Shown: piece after piece, positions 26,679 to 36,000 of the stretch
Numbering within the stretch: the stretch's first letter is position 1
Layout of the letters: every line of letters starts with the position of its first letter
Source: Clostridia bacterium
GTDB lineage: Bacteria; Bacillota; Clostridia; Oscillospirales; CAG-272
Assembly: GCA_017502135.1 (NCBI GenBank)
Contig: JAFVVP010000004.1
Span: 1 to 64,000, forward strand
Direction of reading: 5' to 3'
DNA length: 64,000 nucleotides
Translations under genes and position numbers: made by a program
Notes under the pieces: model-generated
Database searches by the model: none
The model's input: only the letters and a program-made list of their open reading frames with translations
What the model was told of the DNA's origin: nothing

Positions 26679-27401
26679 ATGCAGGCGCCGACCTACAAGC
26701 GCGTTCTTTTGAAGCTGTCCGGCGAGGCACTCAAAAACAATGCGGAGTCTATTTTGGATTTTGATTATATTGATACGGTGGTCGCCGAGATTCGCCGTGC
26801 CGTTGAGGCGGATGTCGAGGTTGCCCTTGTCATCGGCGCCGGCAATATCTGGCGCGGCGCGCGCGGTACAGACGTGAACCGTACCCGTGCCGATCACATG
26901 GGTATGCTGGCGACCGTTATTAACTCGATCGGCATGAAGGATGCGCTTCTTCGTGCGGGAATCGATGCGCACGTGATGTCGCCCGTAGCGATGGACTTGT
27001 TTGCGGAGCCGTATCTCCGCGATCGCGCGGTTGAATATCTTGAAAAGGGAAGCGTCGTTATTCTTTCGTGCGGATCGGGTGCTCCGTTCTTCTCAACGGA
27101 TACGGCTGCCGTACTCCGCGCAGCGGAGCTCCAGTGCGACGTAACGCTTATGGCGAAGAACATCGACGCCATTTACACTGCCGACCCTCGCGTGGATCCT
27201 AAGGCAGAAAAACTCCCCCTCATTGATTACATGTACATCCTTGATCACCATCTTACGGCGATTGATATCACCGCTACCGCATTTGCGATGGAGAATAAGA
27301 TGCCGATCCATATCTTTGGACTCAACGATCCTGCGAACATTTATAAAGTAATTATGGGCGAAACGCTCGGTACAATCGTTAAAGGAGGCACTGACAAATG
27401 A
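26679..27401 (+). CDS. pyrH: UMP kinase
   Basis: This 240-residue enzyme phosphorylates UMP to UDP, the entry to all other pyrimidine nucleotides. It is of the bacterial amino-acid-kinase type: KRVLLKLSGEAL at the start, VIGAGNIWRGA, the DHMGMLATVINS helix, and DAIYTADPRVDP. It is normally a hexamer controlled by GTP and UTP. The ATG at 26679 is six bases after GAGGTGAT. The next gene, frr, overlaps its stop by four bases. Confidence 0.96.
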   Translation: MQAPTYKRVLLKLSGEALKNNAESILDFDYIDTVVAEIRRAVEADVEVALVIGAGNIWRGARGTDVNRTRADHMGMLATVINSIGMKDALLRAGIDAHVMSPVAMDLFAEPYLRDRAVEYLEKGSVVILSCGSGAPFFSTDTAAVLRAAELQCDVTLMAKNIDAIYTADPRVDPKAEKLPLIDYMYILDHHLTAIDITATAFAMENKMPIHIFGLNDPANIYKVIMGETLGTIVKGGTDK

Positions 27402-27952
27402 AACTGGACACTAAAGATTTTGAAAGCAAAATGAAAAAAGCCATCGAGGTTTACGAGGACAATCTGGATACCGTTCGTGTCGGACGCGCAAACGCCGCCG
27501 TTCTCTCCCGCGTTACCGTAGATTATTACGGTGCACCTACCGCGATCAATCAGGTGGCAGACGTTCGCGTTGCCGATGCGAGAACGCTCACGATCACCCC
27601 GTGGGATGCAAAAATGAACAAGGAGATCGAGAAGGCGATTCTCGCCTCAGATGTCGGCATTACGCCGCAGAATGACGGCAAAACGATCCGTCTCTCTTTT
27701 CCGCAGCTGACGGAGGAACGCCGTAAGGAACTGAAGAAGCAGGTTTCCAAAATGGGCGAGGATGCCAAGGTTGCCATTCGTAACATCCGCCGCGATGCCA
27801 ACGACAAATGCAAAGATATGAAAAAGAAATCCGAGATGAACGAGGATGAACAGAAGCAGTCGGAGAAGACCGTGCAGGATCTTACCGATAAATACACCAA
27901 GATCATCGACGAGATCACCGCGAAAAAAGACAAGGAAATCATGGAAATTTAA
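27398..27952 (+). CDS. frr: Ribosome recycling factor
   Basis: The 184-residue protein is RRF, which with EF-G splits the ribosome after termination. It shows the three-helix bundle and small beta domain pattern: VRVGRANAAVLSRVTVDYYG, then RTLTITPWD, and a long charged helix with the KKQVSKMGEDAKVAIRNIRR signature. AAAGGAGG lies just before the ATG within the end of pyrH, so translation is coupled. Confidence 0.97.
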   Translation: MKLDTKDFESKMKKAIEVYEDNLDTVRVGRANAAVLSRVTVDYYGAPTAINQVADVRVADARTLTITPWDAKMNKEIEKAILASDVGITPQNDGKTIRLSFPQLTEERRKELKKQVSKMGEDAKVAIRNIRRDANDKCKDMKKKSEMNEDEQKQSEKTVQDLTDKYTKIIDEITAKKDKEIMEI

Positions 27953-28048
27953 AGTGCCGTTTGAAAACGGACATCACATACTCGACCCCGGCGCCCCGTT
28001 TTTCGGAGTACCGGGGTGAATGTACGATTAGAGAGATTTCAGGGTGTT

Positions 28049-28777
28049 ATGACAGATAAGAGTATTCAGTATGATCGGATTCGCCATATGGTTTCGGAGA
28101 GCGGGCTTTCCCATATCGCCTTCATAATGGACGGAAACGGGCGTTGGGCGACCGGTCGGGGCTTGCCTCGGGAAGCCGGCCATAAAAGCGGCGCGGAGAA
28201 TTTTAAAAAAGTTGTTCGGATGTGCGGCGACGTCGGTATAGATACCGTAACCGTGTACGCTTTTTCCACAGAAAACTGGAAGCGTCCGCTCGCTGAGGTC
28301 AATGCCATTATGCGTCTTCTCGATTCTTTCGTGCGGGATGCCGAGCGCGAGAACGAGGAAAACAAGATCCGATTTGTGTTTCTCGGTGACAAGAGTGCGC
28401 TCGCACCCGAGCTTTCGAGGAAGTGCACCGATCTTGAAAATCTGACGGCGAACAATCGCCGCTTACTTAATATCGCTCTCAATTACGGCGGACGTGCAGA
28501 ACTTGTCCAAGCGTTTGATAAGCTCATCGCTGCGGGTAAGACGTCCGCTACGGAAGAAGATATATCAGGGGCTATTTATACCGCGCATTGCGGTGATCCG
28601 GATCTTATCGTCCGTACCGCCGGGGAATACAGACTGTCCAATTTTCTTTTGTGGCAGTCTGCATATTCAGAGTTTTTCTTTACCGACACGCTTTGGCCGG
28701 ATTATTCCGCAGATGACCTCGAAGCGGCGGTGAAAAGTTTCGCCGGCCGCCGCCGCCGATATGGCGCGGTACTGTAA
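28049..28777 (+). CDS. uppS: Isoprenyl transferase (undecaprenyl diphosphate synthase)
   Basis: The 242-residue cis-prenyltransferase elongates farnesyl diphosphate with isopentenyl diphosphate to the C55 carrier lipid of peptidoglycan synthesis. Motifs are HIAFIMDGNGRWA with the catalytic aspartate, TVYAFSTENWKRP, and the end segment RTAGEYRLSNFLLWQSAYSE. The usual R-[ST]-[GA]-GE motif reads RTAGEY. The ATG at 28049 behind AGGGTG is preferred over an upstream GTG. The 96-base gap after frr contains GC-rich hairpins but no T run. Confidence 0.94.
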   Translation: MTDKSIQYDRIRHMVSESGLSHIAFIMDGNGRWATGRGLPREAGHKSGAENFKKVVRMCGDVGIDTVTVYAFSTENWKRPLAEVNAIMRLLDSFVRDAERENEENKIRFVFLGDKSALAPELSRKCTDLENLTANNRRLLNIALNYGGRAELVQAFDKLIAAGKTSATEEDISGAIYTAHCGDPDLIVRTAGEYRLSNFLLWQSAYSEFFFTDTLWPDYSADDLEAAVKSFAGRRRRYGAVL

Positions 28778-28802
28778 TGACCGGCCTCGAAAGGAAATTG
28801 TT

Positions 28803-29648
28803 ATGTTGAAGCGCGCTATTACCGCCGTTATAATCGTTCTTGTAACCGTCCCCCTATGTTTTCTGACCCATACGTGGGCTTTGCCCGTGGCGGCATCTCT
28901 TCTGGCGCTTGTTGCAATCTATGAAATGCTTGGCTGTATCGGGATCAGAAAATTTTGGAGGATTTCCTTGCCCGCCTACGCTTTGGCGGTCATTTTGCCT
29001 ATCCTTTGTCGGCTTATCCCCGATGAAACCGTTGCCTGTGCCGCAGGGGCGGCGATGCTCTTCGTCTTTTTGTTCTATCTTTTGACCGTCGGCGTATTTT
29101 CCGGCGGCGCACTCGATGCGGAGAAGATATTTGCATCTTTCACGCCCACGTTTTACGTCATTGCGGGCTTTTCCAGCCTCGTTCTTTTAGCTGACGCCTC
29201 GTATGGGTTCAGCTTTCAGTTTTTCTTCGTAACGCTGTACGGCCCGTGGATATCGGATGTTTTTGCATATCTTTGCGGCAGATGGTTTGGTCGGCACAAG
29301 CTGATCCCCTCGATCAGCCCCAAAAAAACGGTGGAGGGAATGATCGGCGGTATCGTTTTCACTACCCTGTTTACCGTTCTTTGGGGGGGAGCGGTGAACA
29401 ATTTTATGAGCAGTGTAACGAACGTCAGCTACTTGTCCATGGCAATCGCGGGCGTTCTTGTGAGCGTCATGTCGCAGATCGGTGATCTTATCATGTCATT
29501 TATTAAACGGAAATACGGCATCAAGGATTTCGGCGTGATCCTGCCCGGTCACGGCGGTATTCTCGACCGCTTCGACAGCGTTTTGTCCGTGGCACCGTTT
29601 ATGCTTTTTCTCACCGTGTTCCAGGATTCTTTGCATTTCTTTCAGTAA
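28803..29648 (+). CDS. cdsA: Phosphatidate cytidylyltransferase
   Basis: This 281-residue membrane enzyme makes CDP-diacylglycerol from phosphatidate and CTP, the branch point for acidic phospholipids including the cardiolipin made by Cls. About eight membrane spans are visible. The signature SPKKTVEGMIGGI and the C-terminal GDLIMSFIKRKYGIKD...GHGGILDRFDS are diagnostic. The ATG at 28803 follows GAAAGGAAA, and an earlier in-frame start inside uppS lacks such a site. Confidence 0.95.
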   Translation: MLKRAITAVIIVLVTVPLCFLTHTWALPVAASLLALVAIYEMLGCIGIRKFWRISLPAYALAVILPILCRLIPDETVACAAGAAMLFVFLFYLLTVGVFSGGALDAEKIFASFTPTFYVIAGFSSLVLLADASYGFSFQFFFVTLYGPWISDVFAYLCGRWFGRHKLIPSISPKKTVEGMIGGIVFTTLFTVLWGGAVNNFMSSVTNVSYLSMAIAGVLVSVMSQIGDLIMSFIKRKYGIKDFGVILPGHGGILDRFDSVLSVAPFMLFLTVFQDSLHFFQ

Positions 29649-29688
29649 CAGATAATATTGGCATCTTTAAAACGAAGGAGGGTGCGCT

Positions 29689-30891
29689 ATGTACAGTTTA
29701 AAATCAGGAAAGCCCGTGCGAGCCGCGGTTCTTGGCAGTACCGGCAGTGTCGGTACGCAGGCGCTTGACGCCCTTTCTCATATGGGATGCCGTGTTGTGA
29801 TGCTGGCCGGCGGCCGAAATACGGAACTGTTGGCAGAGCAGGCACGTCTTTTCAAACCGGAGATATGCACCGTGGAGGATCGGGAGAGTGCAGAAAAACT
29901 TCGCGTGGCTCTTGCCGGCGAAAACGTGAAGGTCTATGGCGGAACAACTGCCGCGGAGGAAGCCGTCGCATCGTGCGGCGCGGACGTGATCTTTCATGCG
30001 ATCGCAGGGCTTTCCGGACTCCCGAGCGCTTTGGCGGCGGCAAAAACAGGCGCACGCATTGGCATGGCGAACAAAGAAGCCATTATCGCTGCGGGCGATC
30101 TTATTTTCGAGGCGCTCAGCGCGTCAGGCGGGGAGCTTATTCCTGTGGACAGCGAGCACAGCGCTATTTTTCAGTGCCTTGCTGAGAACCGTGCGCTGTC
30201 CTTGTCGGGCAAGGCAGATCCTTCCGTTATAAAGCGGATTCTTCTGACCGCGTCGGGCGGTCCGTTCTACGGACGCACCCGGGACGAGCTTTTCGGCGTT
30301 ACGCCTGAGGAAGCGCTCCGACATCCGACGTGGAAAATGGGGCCGAAGATCACGATTGATTCCGCGACGCTAATGAATAAGGGCTTCGAGGTGATCGAAG
30401 CGTGGCGTCTGTTCGGTGTTCCGTATGAGAAAATCGAAGTCCTTATCCACCGCCAGAGCATAATTCACTCTATGGTGGAGTATATTGATAATACTGTCAT
30501 CGCCCAGCTTGGGCTGCCCGATATGCGCGCCTGCGTTCGGTACGCTTTGACTTGTCCGCATCGCGCAGATGTCGAAGAATCGGGCATTGACTTTACAAAG
30601 GTAAGAAATCTCACGTTCGATCAGCCGGATGCCGAGGCGTTCCCGCTTCTGTTCTCGGCGAAAGAGGTGATCGCACGTGCCGGCATCGTACCGACCGCTT
30701 TGATTGCGGCGGACGAGGAGGCGGTTGCCGCCTTTATAAAAGGGCAGATTTCCTTCAATCAGATTTCCGATCTCGTCTTTGAAACGATCCATCAAACGCC
30801 GGATGCACCCGTCCGTGATATGGCGGATATCTATGCGGCGGAAAAAGAAGCGCGTATCCTGGCTTCGGGGATCCTCAAAAAATACCGTTAA
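29689..30891 (+). CDS. dxr: 1-deoxy-D-xylulose 5-phosphate reductoisomerase
   Basis: The 400-residue enzyme (IspC) carries out the first committed step of the MEP isoprenoid pathway using NADPH and a metal. GSTGSVGTQALDAL is the nucleotide loop; MANKEAII, IPVDSEHSAIFQ and TASGGPFYG...HPTWKMGPKITIDSATL line the active site. With uppS upstream and ispG downstream, the cluster ties isoprenoid supply to cell wall lipid synthesis. AAGGAGGG precedes the ATG. Confidence 0.97.
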   Translation: MYSLKSGKPVRAAVLGSTGSVGTQALDALSHMGCRVVMLAGGRNTELLAEQARLFKPEICTVEDRESAEKLRVALAGENVKVYGGTTAAEEAVASCGADVIFHAIAGLSGLPSALAAAKTGARIGMANKEAIIAAGDLIFEALSASGGELIPVDSEHSAIFQCLAENRALSLSGKADPSVIKRILLTASGGPFYGRTRDELFGVTPEEALRHPTWKMGPKITIDSATLMNKGFEVIEAWRLFGVPYEKIEVLIHRQSIIHSMVEYIDNTVIAQLGLPDMRACVRYALTCPHRADVEESGIDFTKVRNLTFDQPDAEAFPLLFSAKEVIARAGIVPTALIAADEEAVAAFIKGQISFNQISDLVFETIHQTPDAPVRDMADIYAAEKEARILASGILKKYR

Positions 30892-30931
30892 CCGTATCCA
30901 TGCGTAGGATAGAGGAAAGGTGGTTTTCCTT

Positions 30932-31963
30932 ATGACGTTTCTGTACGTAATTATTGCGATTCTCATATTTGGTTTTCTCGTTTTGATCCATGAGGGAGGT
31001 CATTTTCTTTTCGCCCGTCTCTTTGGCGTTACCGTGCGCGAGTTTTCTATCGGTATGGGACCTGCGATCATCAAGCACACCTCCAAAAAGACAAATATTG
31101 TTTACTCCTTGCGCCTTATCCCGTTCGGCGGGTACGTCAGCATGGTGGGCGAGGACGAGGAATCCGACGACGAAAACGCTTTCCATAAAAAACCTGTCTG
31201 GCAGAGAATAATTATCACCGTTGCGGGTGCCGCGATGAACCTGATCGCGGGCGTTCTTGTAATGTCGATTCTCATCGCCACCGCGCCGAACCTTGCATCC
31301 ACGACGATCTACTCCTTCCAGGAGGACAGTGTCTCGTCCCAGTGCGGTCTTCTCGAAGGTGACCGCGTACTGAAGGTAGACGGCACGCGCGTGTTCACCG
31401 CGAACGAGCTTGTGTATGAGGTCATGCGCAAGGGTGTCGAGCCGATAGAACTTACTGTTGAGAGAAACGGTGAGAAGATCGTTCTCGAGAACGTGCGATT
31501 CGGACAAATGACGGAGAGCGGCGTAGATTTCGGCAAGCCCGATTTCATCGTGTACAGCGAGGCGAAAACGGCCCTGAACGTCGCAAAGCACGCGTTATTC
31601 CGCTCTGCCTCCACGATTAAGATGGTGTACGATTCACTCTACGATCTCATAACGGGACGGTACGGCATGGAAGCCGTATCGGGACCTGTGGGCGTTGCCG
31701 CCGCTATGACGGAGATGGCTGCCGAGAGCATGGCGGATCTTATCTATATGGCAGTCGTGATCAGCATGAATCTTGGCGTTATGAACCTGCTTCCTCTGCC
31801 GGCACTCGACGGCGGACGGCTCGTGTTTTTGATTATTGAGGGCATCTGCCGCAAACCCGTCCCGAGACGGCTCGAGGGATACGTGCACTTTGCCGGATTT
31901 GTGCTCTTTATGGTGCTCATGGTTCTTATCATGGCAAAGGATATAGTCGGACTTTTCGCATAA
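30932..31963 (+). CDS. rseP: RIP metalloprotease RseP (site-2 protease)
   Basis: This 343-residue intramembrane zinc protease has the HEGGH site at residues 20-24 in the first span, a PDZ domain at about residues 120-200 (GLLEGDRVLKVDGTRV) and the third ligand region NLLPLPALDGGRL. Such enzymes cut anti-sigma factors and other membrane proteins within the bilayer. The length and single PDZ domain suit a Firmicute RseP/RasP. The ATG at 30932 is preferred over an in-frame GTG four codons earlier that falls inside the ribosome binding site. Confidence 0.94.
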   Translation: MTFLYVIIAILIFGFLVLIHEGGHFLFARLFGVTVREFSIGMGPAIIKHTSKKTNIVYSLRLIPFGGYVSMVGEDEESDDENAFHKKPVWQRIIITVAGAAMNLIAGVLVMSILIATAPNLASTTIYSFQEDSVSSQCGLLEGDRVLKVDGTRVFTANELVYEVMRKGVEPIELTVERNGEKIVLENVRFGQMTESGVDFGKPDFIVYSEAKTALNVAKHALFRSASTIKMVYDSLYDLITGRYGMEAVSGPVGVAAAMTEMAAESMADLIYMAVVISMNLGVMNLLPLPALDGGRLVFLIIEGICRKPVPRRLEGYVHFAGFVLFMVLMVLIMAKDIVGLFA

Positions 31964-31979
31964 GCGAGGGGAGATTTTT

Positions 31980-33086
31980 ATGAAAAACGTTCGAAACAGC
32001 CGCGCGGTGCATCTCGGTGAAATCCAAATCGGCGGCGGTGCGCCGATTACGGTGCAGTCGATGACCAACGCGCCGAGCGGCGATTTTGATACCACCGAGC
32101 GGCAGATACGCGATCTTCTTCGGGCCGGATGCGATATCGTTCGTATCGCCGTTCCCGATATGGATGCGGCGGGCATCTTCTCCGCTATGCGACAGCGCGG
32201 CATCACAGCACCCTTGGTGGCCGATATACATTTTGATTATAAACTGGCTTTGGCGGCCGTTAAGTCGGGCGCCTCGAAGATCCGTATAAATCCCGGCAAT
32301 ATCGGGGCGGAGTGGAAGGTGCGCGAGGTCGCTGACGCTTGCAAAAATGCAGCAATCCCGATCCGCATCGGTGTGAACGGCGGATCGCTTGATAAAAAAC
32401 TTCTCGAGAAGTACGGATCGCCCACGCCCGAGGCGCTGCTTGAAAGTGCGCTTTCCCAGGCGGACGTTCTTGAGAAAATGGGATTTTCCGATATCGTCAT
32501 CTCGATGAAAACCTCGTCGGTTTCAGATACCGTATCTACATACAGACTGGCCGCGGCACAGTGCGACTATCCTCTCCACGTAGGTGTTACCGAGGCGGGG
32601 GACGATTACTCCGGCCTTATCAAAAACGCGATCGGCATCGGGTCGCTGTTGGTGGACGGTATCGGGGATACACTCCGCGTTTCTCTCACCGCCGACTCGG
32701 TTAAAGAGGTTGAGGCAGGCCGTGAGATTTTAAGAACGCTGGGACTCGACGCCAAGGGCGGCGTTGAGATCGTGTCCTGTCCCACCTGCGGCAGAACGAA
32801 GGTGGATCTTATCTCTCTGGCGGCAAAATTTAAAGAAGCCGCCCGTGGAATCGATACGAAAGGCAAACGCGTCAAGGTTGCCATTATGGGATGCGTCGTC
32901 AACGGCCCCGGAGAGGCCCGTGAAGCGGATTTCGGTGTCGCGGGGGGCGACGGATGTGCCGTCCTTTTTCGGCGCGGAAAGACAGTCTCGCGCATCGAGG
33001 AGGCGGACGTAATCGACGTGCTTCTTAAAGAAACGTATGCCTTCCTTGCCGAGGATAAAGCGGCAGGGAACACATCGGAGATATAA
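31980..33086 (+). CDS. ispG: 4-hydroxy-3-methylbut-2-en-1-yl diphosphate synthase
   Basis: The 368-residue enzyme (GcpE) converts methylerythritol cyclodiphosphate to HMBPP with a [4Fe-4S] cluster. N-terminal TIM-barrel motifs are GGAPITVQSMTNAPSGDFD and SKIRINPGNIG. The C-terminal cluster ligands lie in SCPTCGRTKVD and MGCVVNGPGEA. In Bacillus this position in the cluster holds proS; Clostridia commonly carry ispG instead. It starts 17 bases after rseP and ends two bases before polC, so coupling is likely. Confidence 0.96.
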   Translation: MKNVRNSRAVHLGEIQIGGGAPITVQSMTNAPSGDFDTTERQIRDLLRAGCDIVRIAVPDMDAAGIFSAMRQRGITAPLVADIHFDYKLALAAVKSGASKIRINPGNIGAEWKVREVADACKNAAIPIRIGVNGGSLDKKLLEKYGSPTPEALLESALSQADVLEKMGFSDIVISMKTSSVSDTVSTYRLAAAQCDYPLHVGVTEAGDDYSGLIKNAIGIGSLLVDGIGDTLRVSLTADSVKEVEAGREILRTLGLDAKGGVEIVSCPTCGRTKVDLISLAAKFKEAARGIDTKGKRVKVAIMGCVVNGPGEAREADFGVAGGDGCAVLFRRGKTVSRIEEADVIDVLLKETYAFLAEDKAAGNTSEI

Positions 33087-33088
33087 TT

Positions 33089-36000
33089 ATGGCTGATACG
33101 AAGAAAACAAGGACTCTCAGCGACATCTTTTCCCGCTATTCGCCTGTTTCAAAGGCACAGCGGGATTTGTTTCAGTCGGCGACGGACGTGTCCGTGCGTG
33201 CCGACCGCGAGCGCCGCATGGTCGAGGTGAACCTTTCTCTTTCGAAGATCGTCTCGAAAAACGTCCTTTACGAGGCGGAAAACGCGCTCATGGAGATATA
33301 TGCGCAAAATTCCGTTCGTCTTTTTCCGCACTATCCGAGTGAGCTTTTCAGCCTTTCCTATATGGGGGAGGTTATCGCCGAGGCCCGCCGCGTCGGCACG
33401 GTCATAAACGGCTTTTTTGATCGGTTTGAGACAGCGCTTGACGGGAACGTCATTACCGTTTCCATTCCGTTTCCGAGCGGAGGGATTGATCTTCTCGATT
33501 TAGCCCGCACGGGACAGCTTTTTTCCGCGATCATCCGCAGTGAATTCTCCCTCGACTATGAGTTGAAGATCGTTACCGCAGAGAACGCAAAAGAGGTGCA
33601 GGCGGAATACGAGGCGGCGAGGGATGCGTGGCTCCGAAGCGAAGCCGCACAGATCCCGGAAAGACAAGCCGCGTATGCAGTACGTGCTGCCGCCGCAGAT
33701 ACTGTTTCTGCCGGCGATCCCGAAAAGCCCGTTCTCCCGCGCGTGGCATCTCTGTTTGAGACGTCGGATACGGTTGCGGTTCTTTCCGAAGCGGTCGTTC
33801 AGTGCGGACGGACGAAATTTGATATTTCCTCTCCCGAGCTGATGGCGGGCACGCCTTTTGCCATTCAAGACTTGACGCCGCTCTCCATGATCCGCTCAGC
33901 CAGTCGCACCGTAACCGTCCTCGGTGTGGTGTTCGGCACGACTGTAAAAGAAATCAAAAACGGTGAGAAGCTCGCCGTGACGATCGGTCTCACGGACCGA
34001 GATGCGTCTATTTTCGTAAAGACGGTCATAAAAGCAGAAGCCCAGGACGAGCTGTTCGGTATTTTTAAAACGGGCGCGGCGCTCGCCGTGCGCGGCAGTG
34101 TCAAGGTGGACAAGTTCGACGGGGAACTGTACATTGATTACAGCGACGTTCAGAAGATAAAACAAGTGAAGCGCGAGGATAACGCGGCAGATAAGCGTGT
34201 TGAGCTTCATTTACATACCTGCCAGTCCGCTATGGATGCAACCGCGAAACCGGAGGACGTGATCGAGACGGCACACCGCTTCGGACACGAAGCCGTGGCG
34301 ATTACCGATCACGGTAATCTGCAGGCCTTTCCGACGGCGATGCTCAAAGCGGAAAAACTCGGCATGAAAGTCCTCTATGGCGTGGAGGCTTATTTCGTTG
34401 ACGATACCGCCCGTGCGGTGTTCGGTGGCGTCGGGGCTGATTTCCACGACGAGGTCGTCGTTTTCGATATCGAAACGACCGGCCTTTCCCCGCAGACCTG
34501 CAAGATCACTGAGATCGGTGCCGTAAAGGTGAAGGACGGGGAGGTCACCGAGGTATATAACTCCCTCGTGAATCCCGGTGTGCCGATCCCAGAAGAGGTG
34601 GTGAGACTGACCGGTATCACGGACGAGATGGTGAAAAACGAACGCCCGATCAGTGAAATTCTGCCGGAATTTCTCTCGTTTATCGGTGATCGGATGCTCA
34701 TCGCGCACAACGCGGGCTTTGATGTAAGCTTCATCCGCCGTGCCGCGGAGGATCTCGGCCTTCCGTTCACGAACGCGTATCTCGATACGGTGGCAATGTC
34801 CCACTATGTGAATCCCGATCTGAAAAAGCACAAGCTCAACATTTTGGCAGAGTATTTCGGCCTTGGCGATTTCAATCATCACCGCGCGTCGGATGACGCG
34901 GAGATTCTCTCGAGGATCTACTACTGTATGATAAGTAAACTCGCCGACGAGGGCATCCATTCGATGGCGGAGTTGAACACCGCGATGAGCGAGCGCTCTG
35001 ATCCCTTGAAGCTGAAAACGTACCACCAGATCATTCTGGTGAAAAACCGCGTGGGACTCAAAAATCTCTATACGCTCGTTTCGGAATCGTATCTGAAATA
35101 TTACAGAAAAACCCCCAGAATTCCCAAGACGCGCCTTTCCGAGATGCGCGAGGGGCTTATAATAGGCTCTGCCTGCGAGGCGGGAGAGTTATTCACCGCG
35201 GTGCTTGAAGGAAAACCGCAGAATGAGCTCGAGGAGATCGCTTCCTTCTATGATTATCTCGAAATTCAGCCGATCACCAACAACCGATTTCTTGTCGAAA
35301 AGGGACAGGTGGCGGATGATGAAGCGCTCCGTGAACTGAACCGAAAGATCATAGCGCTCGGCAAGAAACTCGGAAAGCCGGTCGTTGCCACGTGCGACGC
35401 GCATTATCTCGAGCCGGAGGATGAGATCTACCGCCGGATTCTTCTCTCCGGTATGAAATTCTCCGATGCGGACAAGGTGACCGAGCTTTATTTCCGTACG
35501 ACGGAAGAAATGCTCGCGGAGTTTGACTATCTGGATGAAGAAACGGCACGCGAGGTGGTCATCGACAATCCGAAAAAGATTGCCGCTATGATTGAAAGCG
35601 TCCGTCCGATCCCCGAAGGGAACTACCCGCCGCATATCGACGGCGCGGAGGAAGAACTAACGACGAAATGCAATGCCTTGGCCAGAGAACTGTACGGCGA
35701 TCCTCTCCCTGAAATTGTTGCCGCACGGCTTGACAGAGAACTTGATTCCATTATCAAAAACGGTTTTGCAATCATGTACATAATCGCCCGTAAACTCGTG
35801 GAAAACAGCGAGTCCAAGGGATATCAGGTCGGATCGCGCGGCTCGGTCGGCTCCTCCTTTGCCGCGACGATGGCAGGCATCACGCGTGTCAATCCCCTGC
35901 CGCCGCACTACCGCTGTCCGAATTGCCGCCATAGCGAATTTATTACGGACGGCTCGGTCGGCTCCGGCTTTGATCTGCCGCCGAAGGACTGCCCGAAGTG